A stretch of DNA of 64,000 bases from NCBI GenBank assembly GCA_022763185.1, contig JALEGL010000004.1, forward strand, positions 9,729-73,728. Direction: 5' to 3'. The translations under genes and the position numbers were made by a program. The notes beneath the pieces were generated by a model, which ran no database searches, had not been told where the DNA came from, and was given only the letters and a program-made list of their open reading frames with translations. Shown one piece after another: positions 1-8,060 of the stretch; the first letter of the stretch is position 1, and each line of letters begins with the position of its first letter. This stretch comes from a bacterium. GTDB taxonomy: Bacteria; Bdellovibrionota_G; JALEGL01.

Positions 1-168
1 GAAGACTACGCACCGTATTTAAAACCTTATGAAGAAAGCAACCTGCCAGAAAAAGAATTGTCTTCCTTACATTTGTTCAGCTATGTTGCCATGCAACCGG
101 TCATCAGCCAAGTGCTGATTAATCAAACGGTGTATACGCGTAATATTATAGAACAACTTTATTTTTAG
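1..168 (+). CDS. C-terminal fragment of an unidentified protein
   Basis: The window opens inside a reading frame that runs from base 1 to a TAG at 166-168 and gives 55 residues ending NIIEQLYF. The frame is open from the left edge and its codon use resembles the neighbours, so it is probably the end of a real gene. I recognise no motif or family. A palindrome lies about 90 bases downstream. Confidence 0.6.
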   Translation, partial: EDYAPYLKPYEESNLPEKELSSLHLFSYVAMQPVISQVLINQTVYTRNIIEQLYF

Positions 169-258
169 TTATCCTCATTGGTTTTATAGTTTCATCAAGC
201 ATTTTTTATGAAATATGAAGACCTTGAAGGCGCCAGCCCCTAGTTTTTTATTAAAAGG

Positions 259-287
259 TATCAAAAGGTAGGGCCTAGCTTTTGATA
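259..287. repeat. 29-bp intergenic palindrome
   Basis: Arms TATCAAAAG (259-267) and CTTTTGATA (279-287) enclose a second short palindrome, TAGG-G-CCTA, so almost the whole element pairs. It lies between the end of the upstream gene and the end of cysS, which converge on it. It lacks a clean T-tract, so it is more likely a REP-type palindrome than a classical terminator, although a bidirectional stop function is possible. A degenerate half-copy (AAAAAGGTACGGCCTTGG) occurs near 6234-6251. Confidence 0.55.
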
Positions 288-331
288 TTTGCTGCTTCAC
301 CCCCTGCGAATAAAATAACGAAATTAACCGC

Positions 332-1702
332 TTAAAGCTTTACACTCCAGCTTGTTCCTTCTGGTGAATCCTCTATTTGGATGCCTTTGGCGTCTAGTTG
401 ATCACGGATGCTGTCTGAGGTTTTAAAATCTTTATTTGCTCTGGCTTGTGCTCTTAGGGCAATTTGTTGTTCTACCCATGTGGCATCAATAGCATAGTTT
501 TTTTCATACCAGCTTTGATATTCTTCTTTGCTTAACTGTAAAAGTCCCAAAACATTGGCCAACATCTGCAAGGTATTGGCCAGCTCTTGCTGATCACGCT
601 CATCTTCTGCTTTATACACGGCCTTGGTCACAGCGTGTAAAGTGGCCATGGCTTTGGGTGTATTGAAGTCTTCATCCATGGCTTGTTGAAATTCATTAAG
701 ATATTCGTGGTTGATTCGCTTACCCTTTACAAAGTCTAAGGCTTTATACATGCGGTTTAAATTTCTGGCCGCTTCACTCACACCGTCTAAAGAAAACTCA
801 ATGGGATGCCGGTAATGTGTGGACATAAAATACAATTTTAAAGCTTCTGGATGCACTTGCTTGATCAAATTCTTAATGGTGGTGATGTTGCCCAATGATT
901 TGGACATTTTTTCATTTTTTGTGGTGACAAAACCATTGTGCAACCAATATTTGGCAAATGGCTTTTCAGTGCAGGCTTCTGTTTGCGCAATTTCATTTTC
1001 ATGATGTGGAAAAATCAAATCTCTGCCACCGGCATGAATATCAATTTGTTCACCAAAAATGGCTTTGTTCATGGCAGAACATTCAATATGCCAGCCCGGA
1101 CGACCCTCTCCCCACGGACTTTCCCACTTGGGCTCACCCGGCTTGGAGTGTTTCCATAAAGCAAAATCAAGTGGATTTTGTTTCTCCTCCCCTGGAGCAA
1201 TACGTGCACCAGCTTGAAGTTGGTCCAACTTACGTTTGGATAACTTGCCGTAATCTTTTTGGCTATTTACAGAAAAATAAACATCGCCATTGCTGGCCAC
1301 ATAGGCTTTTTCTTTTTTGATCAAGGTTTCAATCATAGAAATAATTTCATTGATGACCTCACTGGCCTTAGGCTCATCGTCTGGACTTAATAAACCCAAA
1401 GCTTGCATATCAGCGTGAAAGGATTGCGTATATTTTTGTGCAATCGTTGAAAAGTCTACCGCTTCATCTTGCGCTTTCTTGATAATTTTATCGTCAATAT
1501 CCGTTAGATTTCTCACATACTTCACATGATAACCCTTAAAGTTAAGATAGCGATAGACCACATCATAGGCAATATAAGCTCTAGCATGGCCAATATGAGA
1601 ATGATCATAAACCGTAGGACCACAGACATACATTTTAACTTCAAAATCAGAGTGAGGAATAAATTTTCTGAGCTCACCGCTCATGCTGTCATACAAACGC
1701 AT
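332..1702 (-). CDS. cysS: Cysteinyl-tRNA synthetase
   Basis: A class I aminoacyl-tRNA synthetase of 456 residues that charges tRNA-Cys in the cytoplasm, close to the usual 460. HIGH is at residues 36-39 within SHIGHAR, and KMSKS is at 265-269. The zinc-site residues that help select cysteine are visible as C27 (VCGPT), C208 (HIECSA), H233 and E237 (HHENE). The C-terminal anticodon-binding region is intact. The ATG at 1700-1702 has no clear Shine-Dalgarno but begins at the normal MRLYDS position. A tRNA-Cys gene lies 39 kb away and is not linked. Confidence 0.97.
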   Translation of the reverse strand: MRLYDSMSGELRKFIPHSDFEVKMYVCGPTVYDHSHIGHARAYIAYDVVYRYLNFKGYHVKYVRNLTDIDDKIIKKAQDEAVDFSTIAQKYTQSFHADMQALGLLSPDDEPKASEVINEIISMIETLIKKEKAYVASNGDVYFSVNSQKDYGKLSKRKLDQLQAGARIAPGEEKQNPLDFALWKHSKPGEPKWESPWGEGRPGWHIECSAMNKAIFGEQIDIHAGGRDLIFPHHENEIAQTEACTEKPFAKYWLHNGFVTTKNEKMSKSLGNITTIKNLIKQVHPEALKLYFMSTHYRHPIEFSLDGVSEAARNLNRMYKALDFVKGKRINHEYLNEFQQAMDEDFNTPKAMATLHAVTKAVYKAEDERDQQELANTLQMLANVLGLLQLSKEEYQSWYEKNYAIDATWVEQQIALRAQARANKDFKTSDSIRDQLDAKGIQIEDSPEGTSWSVKL

Positions 1703-1723
1703 GCATATTTTTTAACATATGTC

Positions 1724-1915
1724 TTAGAGGCTGTCCTGTAGTTTTTCACTTGTCTTGGTTTTTGCAGCATACTCACTGCATTGTTTCACCGGCTGCGGAA
1801 TGTATTTTTTGCTTAATTTGTTGCACTTTAAAAAAATAGTGTTGCGTCCCTGAACCAAGTCAGAAAAACGACAAGCATGACATAAACTTGTGGGAAAAGG
1901 CTGTATCACAATCAT
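1724..1915 (-). CDS. Small cysteine-rich protein
   Basis: A 63-residue frame beginning MIVIQPFPTSLCHACRF. It has a CxxC pair, then FLKC and QPVKQC, so four cysteines are spaced like a small metal-binding knuckle. The pattern PFPTSxCHxCRF...FLxC...QPVxxCxxY looks like a short conserved protein rather than chance, but I cannot name a characterised family. The ATG at 1913-1915 is preferred to a TTG nine codons upstream; neither has a strong ribosome-binding site. It sits 21 bases upstream of cysS on the same strand and may share its transcript. Confidence 0.5.
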   Translation of the reverse strand: MIVIQPFPTSLCHACRFSDLVQGRNTIFLKCNKLSKKYIPQPVKQCSEYAAKTKTSEKLQDSL

Positions 1916-1950
1916 TTCATAGCAGAAATAAGCATAAATCAAAAGGTACA

Positions 1951-1983
1951 GGTACCCAAAGGTACCGGCTACCTTTGGGTACC
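1951..1983. repeat. REP-like palindrome related to the RAYT element ends
   Basis: Arms of 14 bases, GGTACCCAAAGGTA (1951-1964) and its exact complement (1970-1983), with loop CCGGC. The core TACCCAAAGGTA-CCGG is the same as in the two palindromes bounding the RAYT gene at 48.3-49.0 kb. This appears to be a solitary non-autonomous copy. It lies about 100 bases upstream of pcrA. Confidence 0.75.
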
Positions 1984-2085
1984 AGGCGTGTTAACTTTCC
2001 TTATGTATGCCCTAGGCTAAGACCTTCCTGTTAAGATATATTTTTGCTTTTGCCTTGGGCTGCTTGATGTTAAAAGGATAGACTT

Positions 2086-4338
2086 ATGTCAGCTATTTTA
2101 CATCAACTTAACCCACAACAAAAAGAGGCCGTTGTACTGAATGATGCCCACTTACTTGTGGTTGCCGGCGCTGGTTCAGGCAAAACTCGGGTTTTAACCC
2201 GTAAAATAGCCTACTTGATTGAACAAGGCTTGGCCATGCCCAGTCAAATTTTGGCCATGACTTTTTCCAACAAAGCAGCCAACGAGATGAAAGAGCGCAT
2301 AGGGCAGCTGCTCACCCCCTACCAACAGCCGTATTGGATTGGAACTTTTCACTCTATTTGTTTGCGTGTTTTACGTGAACACGGGCATCATATGGGCTTG
2401 GACAGTAATTTTTCTGTGTATGATACTTCTGATCAGTTGGCGGCCATCAAAAGTATTATGGCTGAACACAACATTGACCCTAAAGCCATTTCCCCCAAAC
2501 TCATTGCCTACCATTTGGATCAAGCCAAAAATGAAAGCACAAAGGTGGTGTCCTACATTCAAAACAGTTTTGAACTGGGGGAACAAATCATTGGCATTAT
2601 TGAAGCCTATGAAGCTTTACTGATCAAAAATCAGGCCCTGGATTTTGGTGGGCTTTTGGGAAAAACACTTCTTCTGCTGCAAGAGCATGAATCGGTTAGG
2701 CAAAGCTTACAACACAAATGGCAGCGCATCTTGATTGATGAGTACCAAGACACCAACACCATTCAAAAGGCCCTGATTCAGCACTTGGCCGGTGACCAAA
2801 ATATTGTTTGTGCTGTGGGGGATGAAGATCAGTCTATTTATGGTTGGCGTGGTGCCAGAGTAGAAAACATGCTCAACTTTCCCTCAGATTTTCCTGGAGC
2901 GAAAGTTGTTAAGCTGGAGCAGAACTACCGCTCCAGCAAACCTATTTTGGAAGTGGCCAACAAGGTTATCAGCCATAACTTGGGTCGAAGAAAAAAGAAG
3001 CTGTGGACGGATCAAGATGAAGGTTCCTTGGTGGAACATTTTCATGCCGATACCGATTATCAAGAAGCTGCCTTTGTTTTAGACAAAGTAGATGAGCTAC
3101 TTGAGCAAGAACACATTGCGGCCAGTGAAATTGCCATCTTTTATCGCACGCATGTTCAATCCAGACTGTTGGAAGAAGAGTGCCGACGCCGCAATCAGGC
3201 TTATGCCGTATTGGGCGGCACAAAATTCTATGACCGTAAAGAAATCAAGGATACCTTGTGTTACTTACGCTTGTTGGTCAACCCTAACGATGACATTTCT
3301 TTTTTACGGGTCATCAACACCCCCTCGCGCGGCATTGGTAAAACCGCCATTGCCCAACTCAATGACGCTGCAGAATTTACGCGTTCTTCTTTGTATCAAG
3401 CCATTCCGGTGATGGAAGGCAACAGAAAAGCCCATAAAGCCATGCGTGAATTTCATTTCTGGTTTGAAGCTTTACGCATTGAGTGTGAACAGATGGACAT
3501 CTTGGATGTTGCAGAAACGGTGTTGGACAAAAGTACTTACCTGGCCAGTCTTGAACGTGAGCAAACCATTGAAGCGCAAGCTCGGATTGAAAACATAGAA
3601 GAGCTTTTGCGTTCCATGCAAGAGTATGCCCAAGCTAACCCTGAACACAGCCTCAGTGATTATTTGGCACAAATCAGTTTGGTCACCGATATGGATCGTT
3701 ATGACCAAGAACAAGATGCCATCACCATGATGACCATCCATAACTCCAAAGGTTTAGAATATGATGCTGTTTTTATTGTGGGCATGGAAGAAGGCGTGTT
3801 TCCGCATAAACGGGCTTTAGAAGATGGCAATCCAGATGAAATAGAAGAAGAGCGACGTTTGTGCTATGTTGCCATGACCCGAGCAAGAAAGCGTTTGTTT
3901 TTAAGTTCTAGCAGCCGTAGGCATCTCTATAAAAACTTACAGCATAATCCAGTGGCCCGTTTCATTGACGAAATTCCCAGTCAATATTTACTGCACACCA
4001 ATGATCAAGCCACTGCCTACAAAAGCAACTCTAGCTATAACTTGGATGATGGTTATACAAGCTACAACAATAAATCCAAACACTACGCTCCTTCTTACAA
4101 TACACACGCAAGCGTACCTGCTCTATCTTATGAGGATGTTCCCAGTTATCAAGTAGACTCCAGCTATCAATCCCCCTACACTGTTGGCAGTAAAGTGCTC
4201 CACCCTAAATTTGGCAATGGCACCATTAAAAACATTGAAGGCAAGCCTGACAATTTAAAATTAACAATTTACTTTCCAAGTCGCGGTTCTAAGAAAATTC
4301 TGTTAAACTATTGTAATCTGGAACTGATAGAACAATGA
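2086..4338 (+). CDS. pcrA: UvrD/PcrA-type DNA helicase
   Basis: A superfamily 1A 3'-5' helicase of 750 residues acting in excision and mismatch repair and in clearing recombination intermediates. Visible motifs in order are Q motif LNPQQKEAV (8-16), Walker A AGAGSGKTR (27-35), motif II LIDEYQDT, motif III DEDQSIYGWRGA, motif IV LEQNYRSS, motif V TIHNSKGLEYDAVF with EEGVFPH, and motif VI CYVAMTRARKRL. The C-terminal segment VGSKVLHPKFGNGTI matches the small Tudor-like domain of PcrA/UvrD that contacts RNA polymerase. A Ser/Tyr-rich linker of about 80 residues precedes it. AAGGA lies upstream of the ATG. The stop overlaps the next start (ATGA). Confidence 0.95.
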   Translation: MSAILHQLNPQQKEAVVLNDAHLLVVAGAGSGKTRVLTRKIAYLIEQGLAMPSQILAMTFSNKAANEMKERIGQLLTPYQQPYWIGTFHSICLRVLREHGHHMGLDSNFSVYDTSDQLAAIKSIMAEHNIDPKAISPKLIAYHLDQAKNESTKVVSYIQNSFELGEQIIGIIEAYEALLIKNQALDFGGLLGKTLLLLQEHESVRQSLQHKWQRILIDEYQDTNTIQKALIQHLAGDQNIVCAVGDEDQSIYGWRGARVENMLNFPSDFPGAKVVKLEQNYRSSKPILEVANKVISHNLGRRKKKLWTDQDEGSLVEHFHADTDYQEAAFVLDKVDELLEQEHIAASEIAIFYRTHVQSRLLEEECRRRNQAYAVLGGTKFYDRKEIKDTLCYLRLLVNPNDDISFLRVINTPSRGIGKTAIAQLNDAAEFTRSSLYQAIPVMEGNRKAHKAMREFHFWFEALRIECEQMDILDVAETVLDKSTYLASLEREQTIEAQARIENIEELLRSMQEYAQANPEHSLSDYLAQISLVTDMDRYDQEQDAITMMTIHNSKGLEYDAVFIVGMEEGVFPHKRALEDGNPDEIEEERRLCYVAMTRARKRLFLSSSSRRHLYKNLQHNPVARFIDEIPSQYLLHTNDQATAYKSNSSYNLDDGYTSYNNKSKHYAPSYNTHASVPALSYEDVPSYQVDSSYQSPYTVGSKVLHPKFGNGTIKNIEGKPDNLKLTIYFPSRGSKKILLNYCNLELIEQ

Positions 4339-5009
4339 CTGAACCAAAAAACAAAACCAACAACAAAGATCATCAACTGGACCGTACCTTGTCCAAAAAT
4401 GATAGCAAGCAAAACTCTGAGAACCTAACCTCCTCAGAGCATGAAATCACACAAAACAAAACCATCAACAAACCCCAGCCAAAGCCTCCAGAAAAAAATT
4501 CTCCGTCACCTTCTGCTGGGCAAAATCCCATCAAACAACCAGACACTTACAACTCTGGCAACCACCAAAACCCTATGCCTGGCTTAGATGGGCCAACACG
4601 CTTACAAAACATTGATGATTATAGTGATTTAAAGAATAAAAACCCTTTCAATCAAGCGGTTGAAAAAGGAAAAAATTTTTCTGCTGAATTTGCCCAAGGT
4701 TTTGCTTCTATTCCCAAAAAAATCATCACCGCCTACCAAGGTTATGCTGGAGAAGAACATAAAAACAGCCTCTTTAAGCAGTTTGGTCTGGTCATCTTAG
4801 CTTGTGTAGTGTTTTATGCTTGGACGCTGTTGCGCTTTTCTAAAGTGACTCCCCCCGCCAAAACCTCGGCCTCTAAAGAACTGATGGTGGATATTATTGA
4901 GCTGTACACCAAAGGTGAAAAACGCAAAGCCAACATCCTAATTAAAAAAGCGGCTGAGTTGGAAGAAGATGAAGCTTTGGCTGAAAAACTCAACACCCTT
5001 GCAAAATAA
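4335..5009 (+). CDS. Single-pass membrane protein of unknown function
   Basis: A 224-residue protein. Residues 1-110 are highly polar, rich in N, K, P, Q and S and probably disordered. One hydrophobic segment lies at about 149-167 (FGLVILACVVFYAWTLL). A charged helical C-terminus follows (KRKANILIKKAAELEEDEAL), resembling a TPR-like or coiled helix. The start overlaps the pcrA stop by four bases, so it is translationally coupled. There is no signal peptide. I do not recognise a family; coupling to pcrA need not imply a DNA-repair role. Confidence 0.75.
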   Translation: MTEPKNKTNNKDHQLDRTLSKNDSKQNSENLTSSEHEITQNKTINKPQPKPPEKNSPSPSAGQNPIKQPDTYNSGNHQNPMPGLDGPTRLQNIDDYSDLKNKNPFNQAVEKGKNFSAEFAQGFASIPKKIITAYQGYAGEEHKNSLFKQFGLVILACVVFYAWTLLRFSKVTPPAKTSASKELMVDIIELYTKGEKRKANILIKKAAELEEDEALAEKLNTLAK

Positions 5010-5071
5010 AATTTTAATGACCAAGTATTTTTACGCTTGTCATTGAACTCACATCCATGTAGTAGCAGCCT

Positions 5072-6166
5072 ATGTCTTTAAGCTGTGGAATTGTGGGCTT
5101 GCCCAATGTTGGAAAATCAACCTTATTTAATGCTTTAACCTCTGCTGGCATTGAAGCATCAAACTATCCTTTTTGCACCATTGAACCCAATGTAGGAACT
5201 GTGATTGTTCCCGATGAACGCTTGGACAAACTGTCCGACTTAGTGAAAACCCAAAAAACCATCCCTACAACATTTGAATTTGTTGATATTGCAGGCTTGG
5301 TTAAAGGTGCCAGCCAAGGAGAAGGTCTGGGCAATCAGTTTTTGGGACATATCCGGCAAGTGCATGCCATTGCCCATGTGGTGCGCTGCTTTGATGATGA
5401 TAATATTGTGCACGTTGATGGCAACATCAACCCCGTTTCAGATATTGAAACCATAGAAACCGAATTGTGTTTGGCTGATTTAGAAAGCCTTAGCAAGGCT
5501 TTAGAAAAAGTACAAAAACTGGCCAAAAGCCAAGATAAAGACGCCTTGTTTAGAAAAGAGTTATTAAGCAAAGCCATTGCCCATCTTGAAATCGGAAAAC
5601 CCATTCACAGTTTAGAGCGTGATGATAAAGAAAGTTTGATTTTAAAAGAGTTTCATTTGTTAACCAACAAACCCATGCTGTTTGTCTGCAATGTTCCTGA
5701 AACAGATTTAAACACTGGAAATATTTATACCGAAAAAGTGCAAGCCTATGCCCAAGAACGCAAAGCTCAATGTATTTTTATTTGTGCTAAAGTTGAAGAA
5801 GAGATGATGGAGTTGGATGAAACCGACAAAAAAGAATTCTTGGAAGCCTTGGGCTTAGAAAAACCGGGTTTGCATAGGATGATTCAAGAAGCTTACAGCC
5901 TACTAAATCTTATCACTTACTTTACAGCTGGAGAAAAAGAGTGCCGGGCTTGGACAATTCCTCAAGGAACCAAAGCACCGCAAGCGGCGGGTGTCATTCA
6001 CACTGATTTTGAAAAAGGCTTTATTCGGGCAGAAATCTACCATTGCAATGATATGTTTGAACTCAAATCAGAAGCCAATCTAAAAGCCAAAGGATTGGTC
6101 CGTCTTGAAGGAAAAGACTATGTCATGAAAGATGGTGATGTGTGCCATTTTAGATTTAATGTCTGA
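5072..6166 (+). CDS. ychF: YchF/OLA1-family P-loop NTPase
   Basis: A 364-residue translation-factor-class GTPase-fold protein that prefers ATP in characterised members and associates with ribosomes. G1 is GLPNVGKSTLFNAL near residue 10. The switch/G3 segment is DIAGLVKGASQGEGLGN, and the NxxE variant of G4 that relaxes guanine specificity is seen in VCNVPE. A C-terminal TGS domain includes TYFTAGEKECRAWTI and GTKAPQAAGVIHTDFEKGFI. Length and domain order are normal. It starts 62 bases after the preceding gene. Confidence 0.96.
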   Translation: MSLSCGIVGLPNVGKSTLFNALTSAGIEASNYPFCTIEPNVGTVIVPDERLDKLSDLVKTQKTIPTTFEFVDIAGLVKGASQGEGLGNQFLGHIRQVHAIAHVVRCFDDDNIVHVDGNINPVSDIETIETELCLADLESLSKALEKVQKLAKSQDKDALFRKELLSKAIAHLEIGKPIHSLERDDKESLILKEFHLLTNKPMLFVCNVPETDLNTGNIYTEKVQAYAQERKAQCIFICAKVEEEMMELDETDKKEFLEALGLEKPGLHRMIQEAYSLLNLITYFTAGEKECRAWTIPQGTKAPQAAGVIHTDFEKGFIRAEIYHCNDMFELKSEANLKAKGLVRLEGKDYVMKDGDVCHFRFNV

Positions 6167-6189
6167 TTTCGCTTTGCTCTTTTTTTAAC

Positions 6190-6209
6190 AGAGGGTTTCA
6201 CGACCCTCT
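6190..6209 (+). terminator. Possible terminator hairpin after ychF
   Basis: AGAGGGT (6190-6196) pairs with ACCCTCT (6203-6209) around a six-base loop, 24 bases past the ychF stop. The following sequence (TGTCTTCATATCTC) is only moderately T-rich, so intrinsic termination is uncertain. Confidence 0.35.
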
Positions 6210-6299
6210 TGTCTTCATATCTCTGAAAAATAAAAAGGTACGGCCTTGGTTTTGAGACTTTGCTATTCATCAAACGAAAGTGTATATAAGGCCAAGTAA

Positions 6300-6974
6300 A
6301 TGACTATTATTGAAAGAAGAAAATCTGCTCGCATAGAAACCCGTGGCAAAGCTTTAATTCAAACCCCTCAATTAAGCTATGATGTGACTTTGATTGACAT
6401 ATCACAGCATGGTGCCGGCTGCTTGGTCAGTAAACAACTTGCCATTCCTCTTAATCAAGACATAAAATTAACGCTTTTTGATGGCATGGACAAAGCCTTG
6501 TTCACCGTTAGTGCGGTTATTTTGCATGCCTTTTCTTTTGATCAAAGTAGTAATAAATTGGGCATTCAGTTTAAAGATATCACTCCTCAACAAAAGCAAG
6601 CCCTTACCGATTATGTTTACCAAACCTTATCGCAAGATGGTGGAAAGCGTAGAGAACAACCTCGCATTACCACAAGAATTGCCATGCAAGCTTTGCCAAA
6701 AAATAAAGCCTTGGCTATTTTGGAAAATATTTCCATGGGTGGCTTGTCTATTGTGTGTTCACATTATTTAAGCGTCAACGACCCGATTGATATTCAGTTG
6801 CCACTAAATCATGAAAATGACTTGCTCAGTTGTAGCGGTAAAGTTATTCATGTCAAAGAGATTGTGGCCGGAGAACAGTATAAAGTGGGTGTTCAATTTG
6901 AAAATATTCCTAAACATATCAGTAAGCAAATTGAGCATTGGATGATGACACTTTTGCAAAGCTCTACAGAATAA
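6300..6974 (+). CDS. Tandem PilZ-domain protein
   Basis: A 224-residue cytoplasmic protein with two PilZ domains. The first (about 3-105) has RRKSARIETR followed by DISQHGAG. The second (about 117-220) has RREQPRITTR followed by NISMGG. Both carry the two halves of the c-di-GMP binding motif, RxxxR and (D/N)xSxxG, so each may bind the nucleotide. There is no output domain, membrane segment or signal peptide, so it likely acts by protein contact, as YcgR-like or adaptor PilZ proteins do. The next gene begins 6 bases downstream. This is one of four PilZ genes in the window. Confidence 0.9.
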   Translation: MTIIERRKSARIETRGKALIQTPQLSYDVTLIDISQHGAGCLVSKQLAIPLNQDIKLTLFDGMDKALFTVSAVILHAFSFDQSSNKLGIQFKDITPQQKQALTDYVYQTLSQDGGKRREQPRITTRIAMQALPKNKALAILENISMGGLSIVCSHYLSVNDPIDIQLPLNHENDLLSCSGKVIHVKEIVAGEQYKVGVQFENIPKHISKQIEHWMMTLLQSSTE

Positions 6975-6979
6975 GCACC

Positions 6980-7816
6980 ATGCTAAAACTTGGCCATATT
7001 AATCGCATGCTTGTTGAACAAGTACTTGATAAATCCTGTGTTTTGAAAGAGCCTAAAAGCTCAGAAATACTCACTATCAATCAAACCCAACACAGCCTTG
7101 AAGAAAATTCTATGGTTGACGTTTTTGTCTATAAAAACAAAGAGTCTCAAGTGATTGCCAGTTTAGATCTTCCTTATGCATATGTTGATGAATATGGCTT
7201 TTTAGAAATGGTGGGGCAAAGTCAAAAAGGTGCTTATTTTGATTTGGGTTTAGATGAAGATCTTTTGGTTCCGCATCATGAACAACATTATCATCTTGAA
7301 GTCAATGATATCTATATCATTAGGGTTTGCATTGACCCTGCAACAGGCTTTTTGTATGGCAGTACCGATCAAAAAGCACATTTAAAAAATTTCCCTTATT
7401 CTGACATTGAAGAAAAACATTTTGTTAGCCTTGTCCCTGTTGAAAGAACCGAACTGGGCTATAAAGTGATCATCAATCAAAAATATTTGGGGATGATTTA
7501 CCACAATGAAATTTTTACCGATATTCAGTGTTCAGAAACTTATCAAGGCGTAATCAAAAAAATTCGTGAAGATGGTTTAATTGATGCCGCTTTACAAAAA
7601 CAAGGGTTTTCAAATGTGCTTCAAGCTAAAACCATTATTCTTAACCACCTCAAGCATAATGAAGGAAAATCTGATCTAACAGATAAAAGTTCCTCTGAGT
7701 TGATTCGTGCAAGATTAGGCATGAGTAAAAAGACCTTTAAAAATGCTCTAGGTATGCTCTATAAAGAAAAAAAAGTTAAGCTAAACCCCAACTACACAGA
7801 GCTTGTTGTCAAATAA
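6980..7816 (+). CDS. CvfB-like S1 RNA-binding protein
   Basis: A 278-residue protein resembling CvfB/YitL, which contains tandem S1-type OB folds and a C-terminal winged-helix. Visible family segments are YAYVDEYGFLEMVGQSQKGAYFDLGLDEDLLVPHHEQ (in pieces across about residues 55-95), YKVIINQKYLGMIYHNEIF, GVIKKIREDGLIDAAL, and the C-terminal LGMSKKTFKNALGMLYKEKKV. CvfB homologues affect virulence-factor expression in Gram-positives; the target here is unknown. The ATG at 6980 follows the PilZ stop by 6 bases. An upstream in-frame start would overlap the PilZ gene by 37 bases. Confidence 0.82.
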   Translation: MLKLGHINRMLVEQVLDKSCVLKEPKSSEILTINQTQHSLEENSMVDVFVYKNKESQVIASLDLPYAYVDEYGFLEMVGQSQKGAYFDLGLDEDLLVPHHEQHYHLEVNDIYIIRVCIDPATGFLYGSTDQKAHLKNFPYSDIEEKHFVSLVPVERTELGYKVIINQKYLGMIYHNEIFTDIQCSETYQGVIKKIREDGLIDAALQKQGFSNVLQAKTIILNHLKHNEGKSDLTDKSSSELIRARLGMSKKTFKNALGMLYKEKKVKLNPNYTELVVK

Positions 7817-7821
7817 ACATC

Positions 7822-7957
7822 CCTCCTAAGGTATTGCAGACTTTGTATTTATTGTTGAAACTTTATTTTTATTGTGGGATAAAGATATCACTTGTTAACC
7901 CTAATCCTAATTAGGAGGTCTTATGATTGCATTACATTCTTGTTTTAAAGTGACCTC
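7822..7957 (+). promoter_or_regulatory. Possible switch structure around a strong ribosome-binding site
   Basis: TTAGGAGG at 7911-7918 is an ideal Shine-Dalgarno. It is exactly complementary to CCTCCTAA at 7822-7829. The overlapping GAGGTC (7915-7920) is complementary to GACCTC (7952-7957), which is followed by TTTTT. The two pairings cannot form together. This is an inferred alternative-structure leader upstream of a 17-codon frame and rsgA; no ligand or function is known. Confidence 0.35.
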
Positions 7958-7976
7958 TTTTTGGGTTTGCTCTTAA
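7923..7976 (+). CDS. 17-codon leader-like ORF
   Basis: ATG follows TAGGAGGTC at good spacing and encodes MIALHSCFKVTSFWVCS, ending TAA at 7974-7976. It lies 84 bases before the rsgA start. The initiation signal is much stronger than for most genes here, which is the only reason to list it. No repeated regulatory codon run is present, so it is not a typical amino-acid attenuator peptide. Confidence 0.3.
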   Translation: MIALHSCFKVTSFWVCS

Positions 7977-8060
7977 AACAAACACCCTTTTTTCATTTAA
8001 TTATTTTTTGTTTTTTTCCTCACCTATTTTTTAATAGCTAAGGATGTAAAGGAGTTGCCC

